A DNA stretch of 63,873 bases from assembly GCF_900184945.1 (NCBI RefSeq), contig NZ_FXYF01000022.1, positions 1 to 63,873 of the forward strand, written 5' to 3'. Shown here in pieces: positions 1 through 8,692 of the stretch (positions are counted from its first letter, which is position 1; the number at the start of each line of letters is the position of its first letter). The translations under genes and the position numbers were made by a program. This DNA comes from Antarctobacter aquimaris (GTDB lineage Bacteria > Pseudomonadota > Alphaproteobacteria > Rhodobacterales > Rhodobacteraceae). Below the pieces are notes generated by a model. That model did no database searches and was not told where the DNA came from. It saw nothing but the letters and a program-made list of their open reading frames with translations.

Positions 1-120
1 CTGACCCAGACGGGGCGCGGCCACAGTTTCGGCCTGTTCCAGTCCGGTCGCGGCACGACGGCGCATATCGTGCAGCAAGGCCACGGACGGGCCGGCCTGC
101 TGTTCCAGCACGGCTGGTGA
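1..120 (+). CDS. C-terminal end of a curlin-repeat (CsgA/CsgB-like) protein, partial
   Basis: Frame 1 is open from the window edge to TGA at 118-120, giving 39 residues. They show an exact 11-residue periodicity of the form Q-x-G-x-G-x5-h, with Gln at four successive register positions (QTGRG, QSGRG, QQGHG, QHGW). This is the strand-turn spacing of curlin repeats in the curli fibre subunits CsgA and CsgB. Curli subunits are secreted through CsgG and polymerise on the cell surface. The upstream part with the signal peptide and the rest of the array lies outside the window. The gene converges on the truncated recombinase at 192-1625. Family assignment rests on periodicity alone, so another beta-helical repeat protein is possible. 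Confidence 0.6.
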   Translation: MTQTGRGHSFGLFQSGRGTTAHIVQQGHGRAGLLFQHGW

Positions 121-191
121 TGGGGCCGTGCCGATTGGCTGATCGGCCTTCGGCAACCGCTCCGTATCGGGGGGCGGCGGCGGCAATCCTT

Positions 192-1625
192 ACCCAACTC
201 ACGGCACCGGGTCTTGAAGGCGTGGCGCCATGCGTGGTTCGGCTGCAAGCCCTCCGGCGTCAGCTCACTCTTGCGCAGCCAGTCAGACAGCTTGTTGCCG
301 ACGATCTTCACCGCGCGCCAGTATTTCTTCGGGTCGCTCTCGTTGTGGAACAATGGCCCATCCGCAGCAGCCCGCACGAAGTCGACAAACCCCTTCTCGA
401 TGACCTGGTGATGCAACGGCACGTCGCGAAAGTCGCCGGCCTTGACGGTCCCGGCGTCAGGCGTGATGCGCAACACCCATCTTCCGTCGATCTCGCGAAC
501 ATCCTCCTTTCGCAGTTGGACGATCTCGCCGACGCGGGCGCCCGTGAAGGCGCAGATCAGCGGCACCCGTCGCTTCATGCCCACCGACTTCTCGCCCTCG
601 CGCACGCGACCAGTGCCATCTGGCGTCGGCTCGTAGGCCCGTGAGGCGCGCAGAACCCGCAGGGCTTCCGCTGTGGTAAACCCACGTTCTCGACCGTAGA
701 TCCTTTTCGGCTTGGGCTGCTTGACAGTCGCGGCCACATTCTCGGGAAGACGATCATTCTCGACCGCCCAGGTGAACAATGACCTGACTGTCGACAGATA
801 GATGTCGCTTACCGTCTTCGCCGACATCTGGTTCAGCAAGTGCTCGCGCCAAGCGAGCAGATCCTTCTTGGCGACGCGCGTCGCGTCATCGTGGCGCAGG
901 AACGCCCGCAGGTTCTTGATCACCGGCGCCTGGCGTTTTCCACCATCGCGCATCGCTCCGATCTGCAGGCGGCTCCTGACATAGTCGTCCCACAGCCGCT
1001 CAAGGCTCACCGGCTGCCGGGCGGTTTCGGGCGGCTGCGCGTTCACGATAATCGGGGACGCCGGGACTCCGGTGAAGTCGCCTTCATCGCGCTCTGCCAT
1101 GTGCGCCAGAGCTTCCAACTCGCCGTGGCAGAGCGCACGAGCGATCGCGCGCCACTCCATGCTGCCTGGCTGGGCATCGAGATTGCCGGAGGCTCGGAAC
1201 TGCTCGATCTCGTTGCCGACCAGCGCGGTCAACACAGCGTCACTGGCGCGTCCCGCGACCGCCTCGCGCAACCTGCTTACCAGCAGGTCATTTATGCTCA
1301 CGCTGGCCCAGCGAGGATCGTTGCGCAATTCATCGTCCAGAAGCAGCCGCCGTGTGTAGAGCGAGAGCGCCATCTGATCCGCGGCCATAGGGTATCGCGC
1401 AGGCGCAGCTGGTCTTCTCTGCCCCGATCGCCGTTCTGCGTCCAGAATCTCTGCCTGTAGCCGCGCGACCGCACCGGGCAGCAGCTTGATCGCGGTCCTG
1501 TAGTCTCCGCCAAGGGGTGTGCGCAACTCCGTCTTGCCGATGATCCCGCGCAGGTTATTGGGGACCACCAGCCGCGCATGATACCGCCCGGAACGGTTGA
1601 CCAAGTGCCTCACCTTGCCCGCCAT
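192..1625 (-). pseudogene. Truncated phage/island-type tyrosine recombinase (integrase)
   Basis: Reading from ATG at 1625, about 478 residues are recognisable. First comes a DUF6538-like N-terminus that begins MAGKVRHLVNRSGRYHARLV. A SAM-like core-binding segment follows from roughly residue 205, then a catalytic domain from about 320. The first catalytic Arg sits in TGARVGEI (about residue 363) and the His/Arg box in HAWRHAFKTR (about 462). Homology stops a few residues later, near base 192. The second His/Trp box and the nucleophilic Tyr, which should lie about 30-60 residues further, are missing. The frame stays open to the window edge, but that stretch is antisense to the curlin gene and does not look like recombinase. 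The gene starts 80 bp from the 3' end of tRNA-Leu and reads away from it, the usual layout of a tRNA-targeted integrative element. It should be inactive. Confidence 0.8.
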
Positions 1626-1704
1626 GCAACACCCCCGACTGTAACCAAAGAATGGGCAAAGGCCCTTGTTTGCAAGAGCCTTCTTTGATTCCAGATACTT
1701 GAGA

Positions 1705-1788
1705 TGGTGCGGGTGGAGGGACTTGAACCCCCACGCCATAGGCGCCAGAACCTAAATCTGGTGCGTCTACCAATTTCGCCACACCCGC
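1705..1788 (-). tRNA. tRNA-Leu (anticodon UAG)
   Basis: On the minus strand a type II tRNA cloverleaf is visible. The acceptor stem pairs GCGGGTG with CACCCGC, and the D-loop lies in the TGGTAGACG context. The anticodon stem CCAGA/TCTGG encloses the loop TTTAGGT, and there is a long variable arm. The T-arm is GGGGGTTCAAGTCCCTC and a CCA end is encoded. The length of 84 nt including CCA is normal for Leu. The 3' end faces the truncated recombinase, marking this tRNA as the likely attachment site of that element. Confidence 0.97.
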
Positions 1789-1932
1789 AACGACGCGCTC
1801 AATAGCAAAGCCGCGGGCACGAGGCGAGCAGAATTTTCCTTAAAATGGGCAAACAAATGCCCCGGATGTGAACGGATTGTTGCCGCATTCGAGGACAAGA
1901 ACAGAGGGAGAAAAACAAAAGGACGAGCAGTG

Positions 1933-2427
1933 ATGACCCCGAAGGCCCGGCTTGACCGCGGCGGCCTTGCCGCGCGCCACATCGCCCCCGAAACGCCTTG
2001 CAACGCGCTGGTGGCCGGCAGCATCGTACTGACGCTCGACGGCGCGCTGCCGGTCGAATTCCTGACCCCCGGAGACCGGGTGATCACCCGCGACAGCGGC
2101 ACCGCCACGCTGCGCGCGGTCAACCATCGCCGCGCCCGCCTGCCCGCGGTCGCCATTGCGCCCGGCAGCCTGGGCCACATGCGCCCCGGCCACGAAATTA
2201 CGCTGCCCGCGGCGCAGGAAATCCTGGTCCGTGACTGGCGCGCCGCGGCGCTCTTTGGCGCCTCCCGCGCGCTTGTTCCGGTCGCGCGCCTGGCCGACGG
2301 CACCCATATCCGCGAGGTCGGCGAGGTCGAGTTCAGCCTTTTCGAGCTGCGCTTTGACCGCCCGCACATCCTCTATGCCGACGGCCTGGAATTGGCCGCC
2401 GCCGCGCCGGTGACGGAACCGGCCTAA
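1933..2427 (+). CDS. Hint domain-containing protein
   Basis: The 164-residue product has the core Hint pattern of self-processing Hedgehog/intein modules (AGSIVLTLDGALPVEFLTPG, then D-R-V-I-T-R-D). It continues with conserved blocks that contain RDWRA and DRPHILYADGLEL. Many Rhodobacteraceae encode such short stand-alone Hint proteins of unknown function. No Cys occupies the usual nucleophile position about four residues before the AG(S/T) turn. The nearest Cys (PCNAL) is two residues too early, so classical splicing chemistry is doubtful. The GTG at 1930 directly before ATG is an alternative start, and GGACGA upstream can serve as ribosome site. It ends in a 4-bp tail-to-tail overlap with the nnr gene. 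Confidence 0.8.
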   Translation: MTPKARLDRGGLAARHIAPETPCNALVAGSIVLTLDGALPVEFLTPGDRVITRDSGTATLRAVNHRRARLPAVAIAPGSLGHMRPGHEITLPAAQEILVRDWRAAALFGASRALVPVARLADGTHIREVGEVEFSLFELRFDRPHILYADGLELAAAAPVTEPA

Positions 2428-4001
2428 AGCCCCATGCCCCGGAACACCCGGGGCAGCGCCTCGGGCAGGTCCTCGGCAATCAGCCCGGGGCCATAGCTGC
2501 GCGCCGCCTCGACGTGCAGCCAGGCCGCCGTCACGGCCGCCCCGAGCGGATCGACCCCGCGCGCCAGCAATCCGCAAATCATGCCCGCCAGCACGTCGCC
2601 TGCGCCCGCCGTGGCCAGCCAGGGCGCCGCGCGCTCGTATGCGGCGGCATGGATGGCCACCTGTCCGTCGGGCGCCGCGATCACCGTGTCGCGCCCCTTC
2701 AGCAAAACGACGCAGCCCGCCCGCGCCGCCGCGGCGCGGCACGCGTCGACTTTGGAAAAGGCGGGGCCGCGGGTCGCCTCGGCGCGCAATTGCTCGGCCA
2801 GGTCGGGAAACAGCCGCGCGAATTCGCCCATGTGCGGGGTCAGCACGCAGGCCTCGTGCAGCATGCCGAACAGTACCGCAGGATCGCGCTGGAAGCGCGA
2901 CAGCGCGTCGGCGTCCAGCACCGTGCCGCGCCGCGCCGCCAGGGCCGTGCGCACCAGCTCTCCGGTGGCCGGACCCAGGCCCAGCCCGGGACCCAGGCAC
3001 AAACCGGTGTAGCGCATGTCCTCCAGCATCTCGGCCAGACCGGCGGTGCCGTCCAGCCCATGCACCATGATCGCGTCCAGCCGCCCCGCATGCTCGGCCA
3101 CGGCGCGCAGCGGGCAGCCGACCGTGACCAGCCCCGCCCCCACCCGCAACGCGCCACGCGCCGCCAGCCGCGCCGCGCCGCCCTTGCCCGGCGGACCGGA
3201 CAGCACGACGGCATGGCCGTGGGCATACTTGTGCGAGGGTCCCGCCTTGGACAGGCGTCCGGCAAGGGGCGCCTGCGCCAGCCAGGTCGGCGCCTCGGCC
3301 CGGTCCAGGCCGATGTCGCAGACCACCAGCTTGCCGCAACCCTCCGGCCCCTGCGCCAGGTAGTGGCCCGGCTTGGCGCTGTGAAAGCTCACCGTCAGAT
3401 CGGCCTTGATGGCGGTGTCGAGGGCGGCGCTGTCGTCATGGCCCAGGTATCGCCCGCTGTCGGAACACAGCCCGCTGGGCACGTCCACGGCAACGATGCG
3501 CGGCTGCGCGGCCGCCTGCCATGCCGCCAGCCTGCCCCGCACGGCGCCGAGGTCAAGAAAGGGCCGCGTCAGCCCGGTGCCGAACAGCGCGTCGACCACA
3601 AGCGCCACGCCCTCAGCCCCTGCAAAGCGGTCGAGCGCGTCGTCGGTCAGAGGGTCCACTTGACCGATCTCCTGCCAACGCAGGAAGTTGTGGCGCGCAT
3701 CGGGCGGCAGCCGCTCTGCATCGCCAAGCAGAAAGACATCGACCCGCCAGCCCCGCGCGTGCAGCAGCCGCGCGATGACGAAACCATCCCCGCCGTTGTT
3801 GCCTGGCCCGCACAGCACCACGGCGCGCTGCGCTCCCTCCTCCAGGTCCGGCCATTCGGCCAGCGCCGCAGCGACAACCCCGGCACCCGCACGCTCCATC
3901 AGGTCGAGTCCCGTGACCCCTCCGCCGGCCATGGCCGCCTGTTCGGCGGCGCGCATCTCGGTGGCGGTCAGGAGCGGGGCGTGGGAGAAGGAGCGATTCA
4001 A
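2424..4001 (-). CDS. nnr: Bifunctional NAD(P)H-hydrate epimerase / ADP-dependent NAD(P)H-hydrate dehydratase
   Basis: The 525-residue protein fuses the YjeF_N epimerase, which interconverts R- and S-NAD(P)HX, to the ribokinase-fold dehydratase, which repairs S-NAD(P)HX using ADP. Together they restore hydrated, damaged NAD(P)H in the cytoplasm. The epimerase half spans about residues 1-215 and carries GPGNNGGDG. The dehydratase half follows and carries the GAGDVLAG nucleotide loop near the C-terminus. No ATG precedes the conserved TEMRAAEQAA start region. TTG at 4001 is chosen because GAGG lies five bases upstream of it; a further TTG at 4031 is possible. The gene is divergent from glnB, and its leader overlaps the direct repeats at 4030-4058. 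Confidence 0.93.
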   Translation of the reverse strand: MNRSFSHAPLLTATEMRAAEQAAMAGGGVTGLDLMERAGAGVVAAALAEWPDLEEGAQRAVVLCGPGNNGGDGFVIARLLHARGWRVDVFLLGDAERLPPDARHNFLRWQEIGQVDPLTDDALDRFAGAEGVALVVDALFGTGLTRPFLDLGAVRGRLAAWQAAAQPRIVAVDVPSGLCSDSGRYLGHDDSAALDTAIKADLTVSFHSAKPGHYLAQGPEGCGKLVVCDIGLDRAEAPTWLAQAPLAGRLSKAGPSHKYAHGHAVVLSGPPGKGGAARLAARGALRVGAGLVTVGCPLRAVAEHAGRLDAIMVHGLDGTAGLAEMLEDMRYTGLCLGPGLGLGPATGELVRTALAARRGTVLDADALSRFQRDPAVLFGMLHEACVLTPHMGEFARLFPDLAEQLRAEATRGPAFSKVDACRAAAARAGCVVLLKGRDTVIAAPDGQVAIHAAAYERAAPWLATAGAGDVLAGMICGLLARGVDPLGAAVTAAWLHVEAARSYGPGLIAEDLPEALPRVFRGMGL

Positions 4002-4029
4002 TTTTGCCTCTTTAGTGTGCGAAGTGATC

Positions 4030-4492
<463 letters not shown>

Positions 4493-4556
4493 TTCGTGCG
4501 ACCGCGTCACCGGGGGGTGCGCGGCGAACCAACAATCGCAAGAGAAGGACAATAGA

Positions 4557-5963
4557 ATGAGCAAGGACGCAGTTCTCGCGCTGATGAAGGAAGAGGACGT
4601 CGCCTACGTCGACATCCGCTTCACGGATCCGCGCGGAAAGCTTCAGCATGTGACCGTGGTGGCGGACCTGGTCGACGAGGATTTCCTCGACGAAGGTTTC
4701 ATGTTCGACGGCTCGTCGATCGCCGGGTGGAAGTCGATCGAAGCATCGGACATGAAGCTGATGCCCGACACCGACAGCGTGTACATCGACCCGTTCTACG
4801 CGGAAAAGACCCTGTGCGTCCATTGCTCCGTCGTCGAGCCGGACACCGGCGAAGCCTATGACCGCGACCCGCGCGGCACCGCCGAAAAGGCCGAGTCCTA
4901 CCTCAAGTCCTCCGGTATCGGCGACGTGGCCTATTTCGGCCCCGAGGCAGAGTTCTTCCTGTTCGACGATGTCAGGTATTCGGTCACCCCGAACAAGGTG
5001 TCCTACGAGGTCGACGCCGACCACGCGGCCTGGAACACCGACGCCGAGTTCGAGATGGGCAACCTGGGCCATCGCCCGGGCTACAAGGGCGGCTATTTCC
5101 CGGTGAACCCGGCCGACGACGGCCAGGACATCCGGTCCGAGATGCTGTCGACGATGAAGCGCATCGGCATGAAGGTCGACAAGCACCACCACGAGGTGGC
5201 GACCAGCCAGCACGAACTGGGCCTGATCTTCGGAACCCTGACCACCCAGGCCGACGAGATGCAGAAGTACAAGTACATCATCCACAACGTCGCGCAGGCC
5301 TATGGCCGTTCGGCCACCTTCATGCCGAAGCCGATCAAGGGCGACAACGGCTCGGGGATGCATGTCAACATGTCGATCTGGAAGGACGGCAAGCCGCTGT
5401 TCGCCGGTGACAAGTACGCCGACCTGTCGCAGGAGGCCCTGTGGTACATCGGCGGCCTGCTGAAGCACGCCAAGACCCTGAACGCCTTCACCAACCCGTC
5501 GACCAACTCCTACAAGCGCCTGGTCCCCGGCTACGAGGCCCCCGTCCTGCGCGCCTATTCGGCCCGCAACCGGTCCGGCTGCATCCGCATTCCGTGGACC
5601 ATGTCGCCGAAGGCGAAGCGCGTCGAGGCCCGTTTCCCCGATCCGTCCGCGAACCCCTACCTGTGCTTCGCGGCCCTGCTGATGGCCGGCCTCGACGGCA
5701 TCCGGAACAAGATCGATCCGGGCGAAGCCATGGACAAGAACCTGTACGACCTGCCCGCCGAAGAGCTGGCCGGCATCCCGACCGTCTGCGGTTCGCTGCG
5801 CGAGGCGCTGGACGCCCTGCGCGCCGATCACGCCTTCCTGCTGGCCGGTGACGTCTTCACCAAGAGCCAGATCGAAGGCTACATCGACCTCAAGATGGAA
5901 GAGCTCGAAAACTACGAGATGACGCCGCACCCGGTCGAATTCGCGATGTACTACAGCTGCTGA
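4557..5963 (+). CDS. glnA: Type I glutamine synthetase
   Basis: The 468-residue enzyme condenses glutamate and ammonia with ATP and is the main route of ammonium assimilation. It shows the GS signature [11 protein letters not shown], the active-site segment NGSGMHVN, the NRSGCIRIP stretch, and Tyr397 in the NLYDLP adenylylation site. It is therefore expected to be controlled by GlnE adenylylation downstream of P-II. AGAGAAGGA lies upstream of ATG. A strong hairpin terminator follows the stop codon. Confidence 0.98.
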   Translation: MSKDAVLALMKEEDVAYVDIRFTDPRGKLQHVTVVADLVDEDFLDEGFMFDGSSIAGWKSIEASDMKLMPDTDSVYIDPFYAEKTLCVHCSVVEPDTGEAYDRDPRGTAEKAESYLKSSGIGDVAYFGPEAEFFLFDDVRYSVTPNKVSYEVDADHAAWNTDAEFEMGNLGHRPGYKGGYFPVNPADDGQDIRSEMLSTMKRIGMKVDKHHHEVATSQHELGLIFGTLTTQADEMQKYKYIIHNVAQAYGRSATFMPKPIKGDNGSGMHVNMSIWKDGKPLFAGDKYADLSQEALWYIGGLLKHAKTLNAFTNPSTNSYKRLVPGYEAPVLRAYSARNRSGCIRIPWTMSPKAKRVEARFPDPSANPYLCFAALLMAGLDGIRNKIDPGEAMDKNLYDLPAEELAGIPTVCGSLREALDALRADHAFLLAGDVFTKSQIEGYIDLKMEELENYEMTPHPVEFAMYYSC

Positions 5964-5989
5964 GCCTTCTCGGCTGGCAGACTTTTCGC

Positions 5990-6016
5990 GGGGCGCTCCC
6001 AGGAGCGCCCCGTTTT
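5990..6016 (+). terminator. Rho-independent terminator of glnBA
   Basis: A stem of GGGGCGCTC and GAGCGCCCC around a CCAG loop is followed by GTTTT. It lies 27 bp after the glnA stop codon. Confidence 0.85.
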
Positions 6017-6222
6017 CGTGCGCGGCCCCCTGGGCGCCGGCCCTGCACCGGCGCGCGCCCTGTCCTCGCGCCACCCAACCCCGGTCCGACATCGGCCGCG
6101 GCCCGGACTGGGCAAGGCACCGCCGAAAACCGCTGCCGCACGGGGCAAAAGCCATGGCCCACGCGGGATTATCCCGCTAGTCTTCGGGCGACCCCGACGC
6201 CACATCCTGCCGGAGACTGCCC

Positions 6223-7023
6223 ATGCGCCGCCTTGCCACCGCCCTTGCCCTGACCCTGTTCACCGCCGCCCCCGCGCTTGCCGCCGGCTGCGGCAACACC
6301 GGCCAGGGCTTTGACGCCTGGAAGGGCGAATTTGCCCAGGAAGCCCGCGCCGCCGGGGTGGGCGACCGCGGCATCGCCGCGCTGATGGCGGCCAGCTATT
6401 CCAGCCGCACGATCGGCGCGGACCGCAACCAGAAGGGCGTGAAGTACAGCTTTGAACGCTTTGTGCAGATCCGGCTGGGGTCCATCGACGGCTTTGCCGC
6501 CACCGCGCGCAAGCGCATCCAGGCCAACCAGGCCTTCTACGATTCGCTCGAAAGGCAGTTCGGCGTGCCCGCCGGGATCATCGTCGCCATCCACGGGATG
6601 GAAACCGCCTATGGCAAGACCATGGGCACCGAGCCGGTGGTGAACTCCATCCTCACCGTCGCCTACGACTGCCGCCGCCCGGATCTGTTCCGCCCGCACG
6701 CCATCGCCGCGCTCAAGATGGTGGATCGCGGGATGCTGGCGCCCAACCAGAAAGGCGCGTTTCACGGCGAGCTGGGCCATACCCAGTTCCTGCCCGGCAA
6801 CGCCATGCGCTATGGCGTGGACGCCAACGGCGACGGGCGGGTCGATTTCTATAACATGTCCGACGCGCTGGCCTCCACCGCCAATTTCCTGCGCCAGAAG
6901 GGCTGGAAGGCCGGCCAGCCCTGGGGCCCCGGCACGCACAACTTTGCGGTGCTGAACGAATGGAACGCGGCAACCGTCTATCAACAGGCCATCGCCGCCG
7001 TGGCGGAACGCATCCACCGCTAA
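6223..7023 (+). CDS. Lytic murein transglycosylase, MltB/SLT_2 family
   Basis: The 266-residue secreted protein starts with a signal peptide (MRRLATALALTLFTAAPALA, cleavage near AAG). It carries the family 3 lytic transglycosylase catalytic motif GMETAYG, with Glu as the acid/base, around residue 126. The downstream motifs GELGHTQFLPGNAM and DANGDGRVDFYN are also typical. Such enzymes cleave the MurNAc-GlcNAc bond with 1,6-anhydro product formation. There is no C-terminal peptidoglycan-binding domain, so this is a short, catalytic-domain-only form. It stands alone after the glnA terminator. Confidence 0.92.
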   Translation: MRRLATALALTLFTAAPALAAGCGNTGQGFDAWKGEFAQEARAAGVGDRGIAALMAASYSSRTIGADRNQKGVKYSFERFVQIRLGSIDGFAATARKRIQANQAFYDSLERQFGVPAGIIVAIHGMETAYGKTMGTEPVVNSILTVAYDCRRPDLFRPHAIAALKMVDRGMLAPNQKGAFHGELGHTQFLPGNAMRYGVDANGDGRVDFYNMSDALASTANFLRQKGWKAGQPWGPGTHNFAVLNEWNAATVYQQAIAAVAERIHR

Positions 7024-7142
7024 ACCGGTATCGGAAACAAAGGATTAATAATCCTTTAATTTTCCCGAATTCGCCCGATTGCGACCACGATTCGTGCGCA
7101 ACCTCTCCTTGTGCGGCCTGATGACCGCGAAAGGAGAGCAGC

Positions 7143-7817
7143 ATGGCTTTTGATCACCCTTATGCCGGCCTGATCCTGCCCGATGTGCGGGACCTGTCGC
7201 CCGAACCCTACCTGGCCAGCGCCGCGCGCGTGCTGGCCCGGCTGGACCCCCGCCCCGAAAGGGGAGCGCCGACGCAGGTCCAGGACAGCCGCGTGATGGG
7301 CCGGACGATGGGCATCGCGGTGATCCCCGAAGAGCAGAGCGACTATGGCCCGCGCGTGGTGCTGGAGGTCGTGACCGACACGGACAGCCCGCCGGACGAG
7401 GGCGAGGCCGCGCGCCTGCTGTCTGACACCGTGCGGGAGGCGCTGAACCACTCATCGGCCGACATCCTGGAATGGTATCGCCCCGACGTGCTGATCGACC
7501 GCGAGGATTTCATCCGCCTGCGCAACTTTGTCTCGCCCGCGAAGATCGCCGAGATGGACAGCCGGATCGAGGATGCGCTGTTCGAAAGCGTCAACGCCGC
7601 GCAGGGTATCTGCGGCGCGCTCTACCCCGTCGTGCCGGACGACGTGATCGTGCAGGAGGTCCAACCGAAACGCTCGAAGTTCAAGGGGTTCTTGTCGCGG
7701 ATCGGCGGCGGGCTGGGACTGCGCCGGACCGGCCATATCGCGGCGGTCACATGCCTGTTCACCGTGCTGACCTCGAGCAGTCAGATCGGCGGGTTGCTGG
7801 GTCCGCTGGTGCCGTGA
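7143..7817 (+). CDS. Conserved hypothetical protein
   Basis: The 224-residue product begins MAFDHPYAGLILPDVRDLSP, with an AAAGGAGAG ribosome site 5 bp upstream. It has no signal peptide, no clear catalytic motif and one weakly hydrophobic stretch near the C-terminus (HIAAVTCLFTVLT). Composition and codon use match the surrounding genes. It ends one base before the stop of the convergent DUF3445 gene. No function can be assigned. Confidence 0.7.
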   Translation: MAFDHPYAGLILPDVRDLSPEPYLASAARVLARLDPRPERGAPTQVQDSRVMGRTMGIAVIPEEQSDYGPRVVLEVVTDTDSPPDEGEAARLLSDTVREALNHSSADILEWYRPDVLIDREDFIRLRNFVSPAKIAEMDSRIEDALFESVNAAQGICGALYPVVPDDVIVQEVQPKRSKFKGFLSRIGGGLGLRRTGHIAAVTCLFTVLTSSSQIGGLLGPLVP

Positions 7818-7818
7818 C

Positions 7819-8550
7819 TCACGTCGTAAGGGGCGCGCAGGCCAGCACGTAGGTGTGGATCGAAAACACCACGGCGCGGGTCTGCGGCAGTCTCAGGATG
7901 CATTGCCGCTCCGACCGCAGGAAGGGGGCTGCGCTCGGGTCGACCGGGGTCCGCGGATCCCTGACCGACCGCGGGTGGAACAGCGCGGCGCTGGCATAGC
8001 GCAGCGCGTTGAACCGCCACAGCGGGCGGCCCTCCTGCACCCCGTCGAACAGCCGCTGTACCCGGCGGGCCAGCGTGTCGTCGTAGTCCTTCACCGGATC
8101 GTGGATGCCGGTCAGCGGGCGCAGAAACTTTTCGTCCAGCCGCCAGCTGGCCGGAAAGCACAGCACCGCACCGGTCAGGACGTGCTGGTCGCCGCGTTTC
8201 TCCAGGAGGCAGAAATCCTCCTGGAACACCTGCCCCAGCGTGGCCAGCGGGTCGGTGTCGTCACGGGGCACCCGCGCGCCGTCAGGACAAAGAATAGTGT
8301 CGTCCTCACGGGCAAACCCCGCCGGGGCCGCCGCCAGCGCCACCTCCAGAAGCTCCCGCGCTGCCGGCAGCGCCTCGGGCGGCAGTGCCAGCACCTCGGG
8401 GCGGCGGGTCGCCAGCAGGCGGCGACGCTCGGCCATCTGCCCGGCGTAGGCCTCGTCGACGAGCAGCCAGTCGGCCGGGTCCAGCGGGCGGACGCCCGGC
8501 AGCGGCGGGGCTTCGGCGGGGTCGTAGGGAAGGTGCGTTTGCAGGATCAT
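7819..8550 (-). CDS. DUF3445 protein, heme-dependent oxidative N-demethylase-like
   Basis: The 243-residue protein matches the DUF3445 layout, with an EDFCLLEK segment, an LTGAVLCFPASWRLDEK core and an IHTY segment near the C-terminus. The family includes the heme-PAS subunit of oxidative N-demethylases acting on small amines such as dimethylamine. The companion reductase and other subunits are not adjacent, so substrate and activity are inferred only at family level. The gene is convergent with 7143-7817 and divergent from dddP. Confidence 0.75.
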   Translation of the reverse strand: MILQTHLPYDPAEAPPLPGVRPLDPADWLLVDEAYAGQMAERRRLLATRRPEVLALPPEALPAARELLEVALAAAPAGFAREDDTILCPDGARVPRDDTDPLATLGQVFQEDFCLLEKRGDQHVLTGAVLCFPASWRLDEKFLRPLTGIHDPVKDYDDTLARRVQRLFDGVQEGRPLWRFNALRYASAALFHPRSVRDPRTPVDPSAAPFLRSERQCILRLPQTRAVVFSIHTYVLACAPLTT

Positions 8551-8692
8551 GGCGGCACACTAGACCGCCGCCCCGGCGGGTGAAAGACGGCGACGCAGGT
8601 CGAAAAAGCCCCGGTTGCAGGTCGCAAAACGGCGCGCGTCACCGGGCCGGAGCGTCCACCCTCGCGCCAGACCCCAGAACCCCGAGAGCCCG

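Noticed and set aside
1555-1782. Minus-strand frame beginning MAKLVDAPDLGSG
   Set aside because: This is a translation of tRNA-Leu, a well-known false gene call.
1933-2427. Hint protein as an active intein or Hedgehog-type self-processing unit
   Set aside because: The nucleophile Cys is not in the usual position and there is no C-terminal Asn-Cys/Ser junction.
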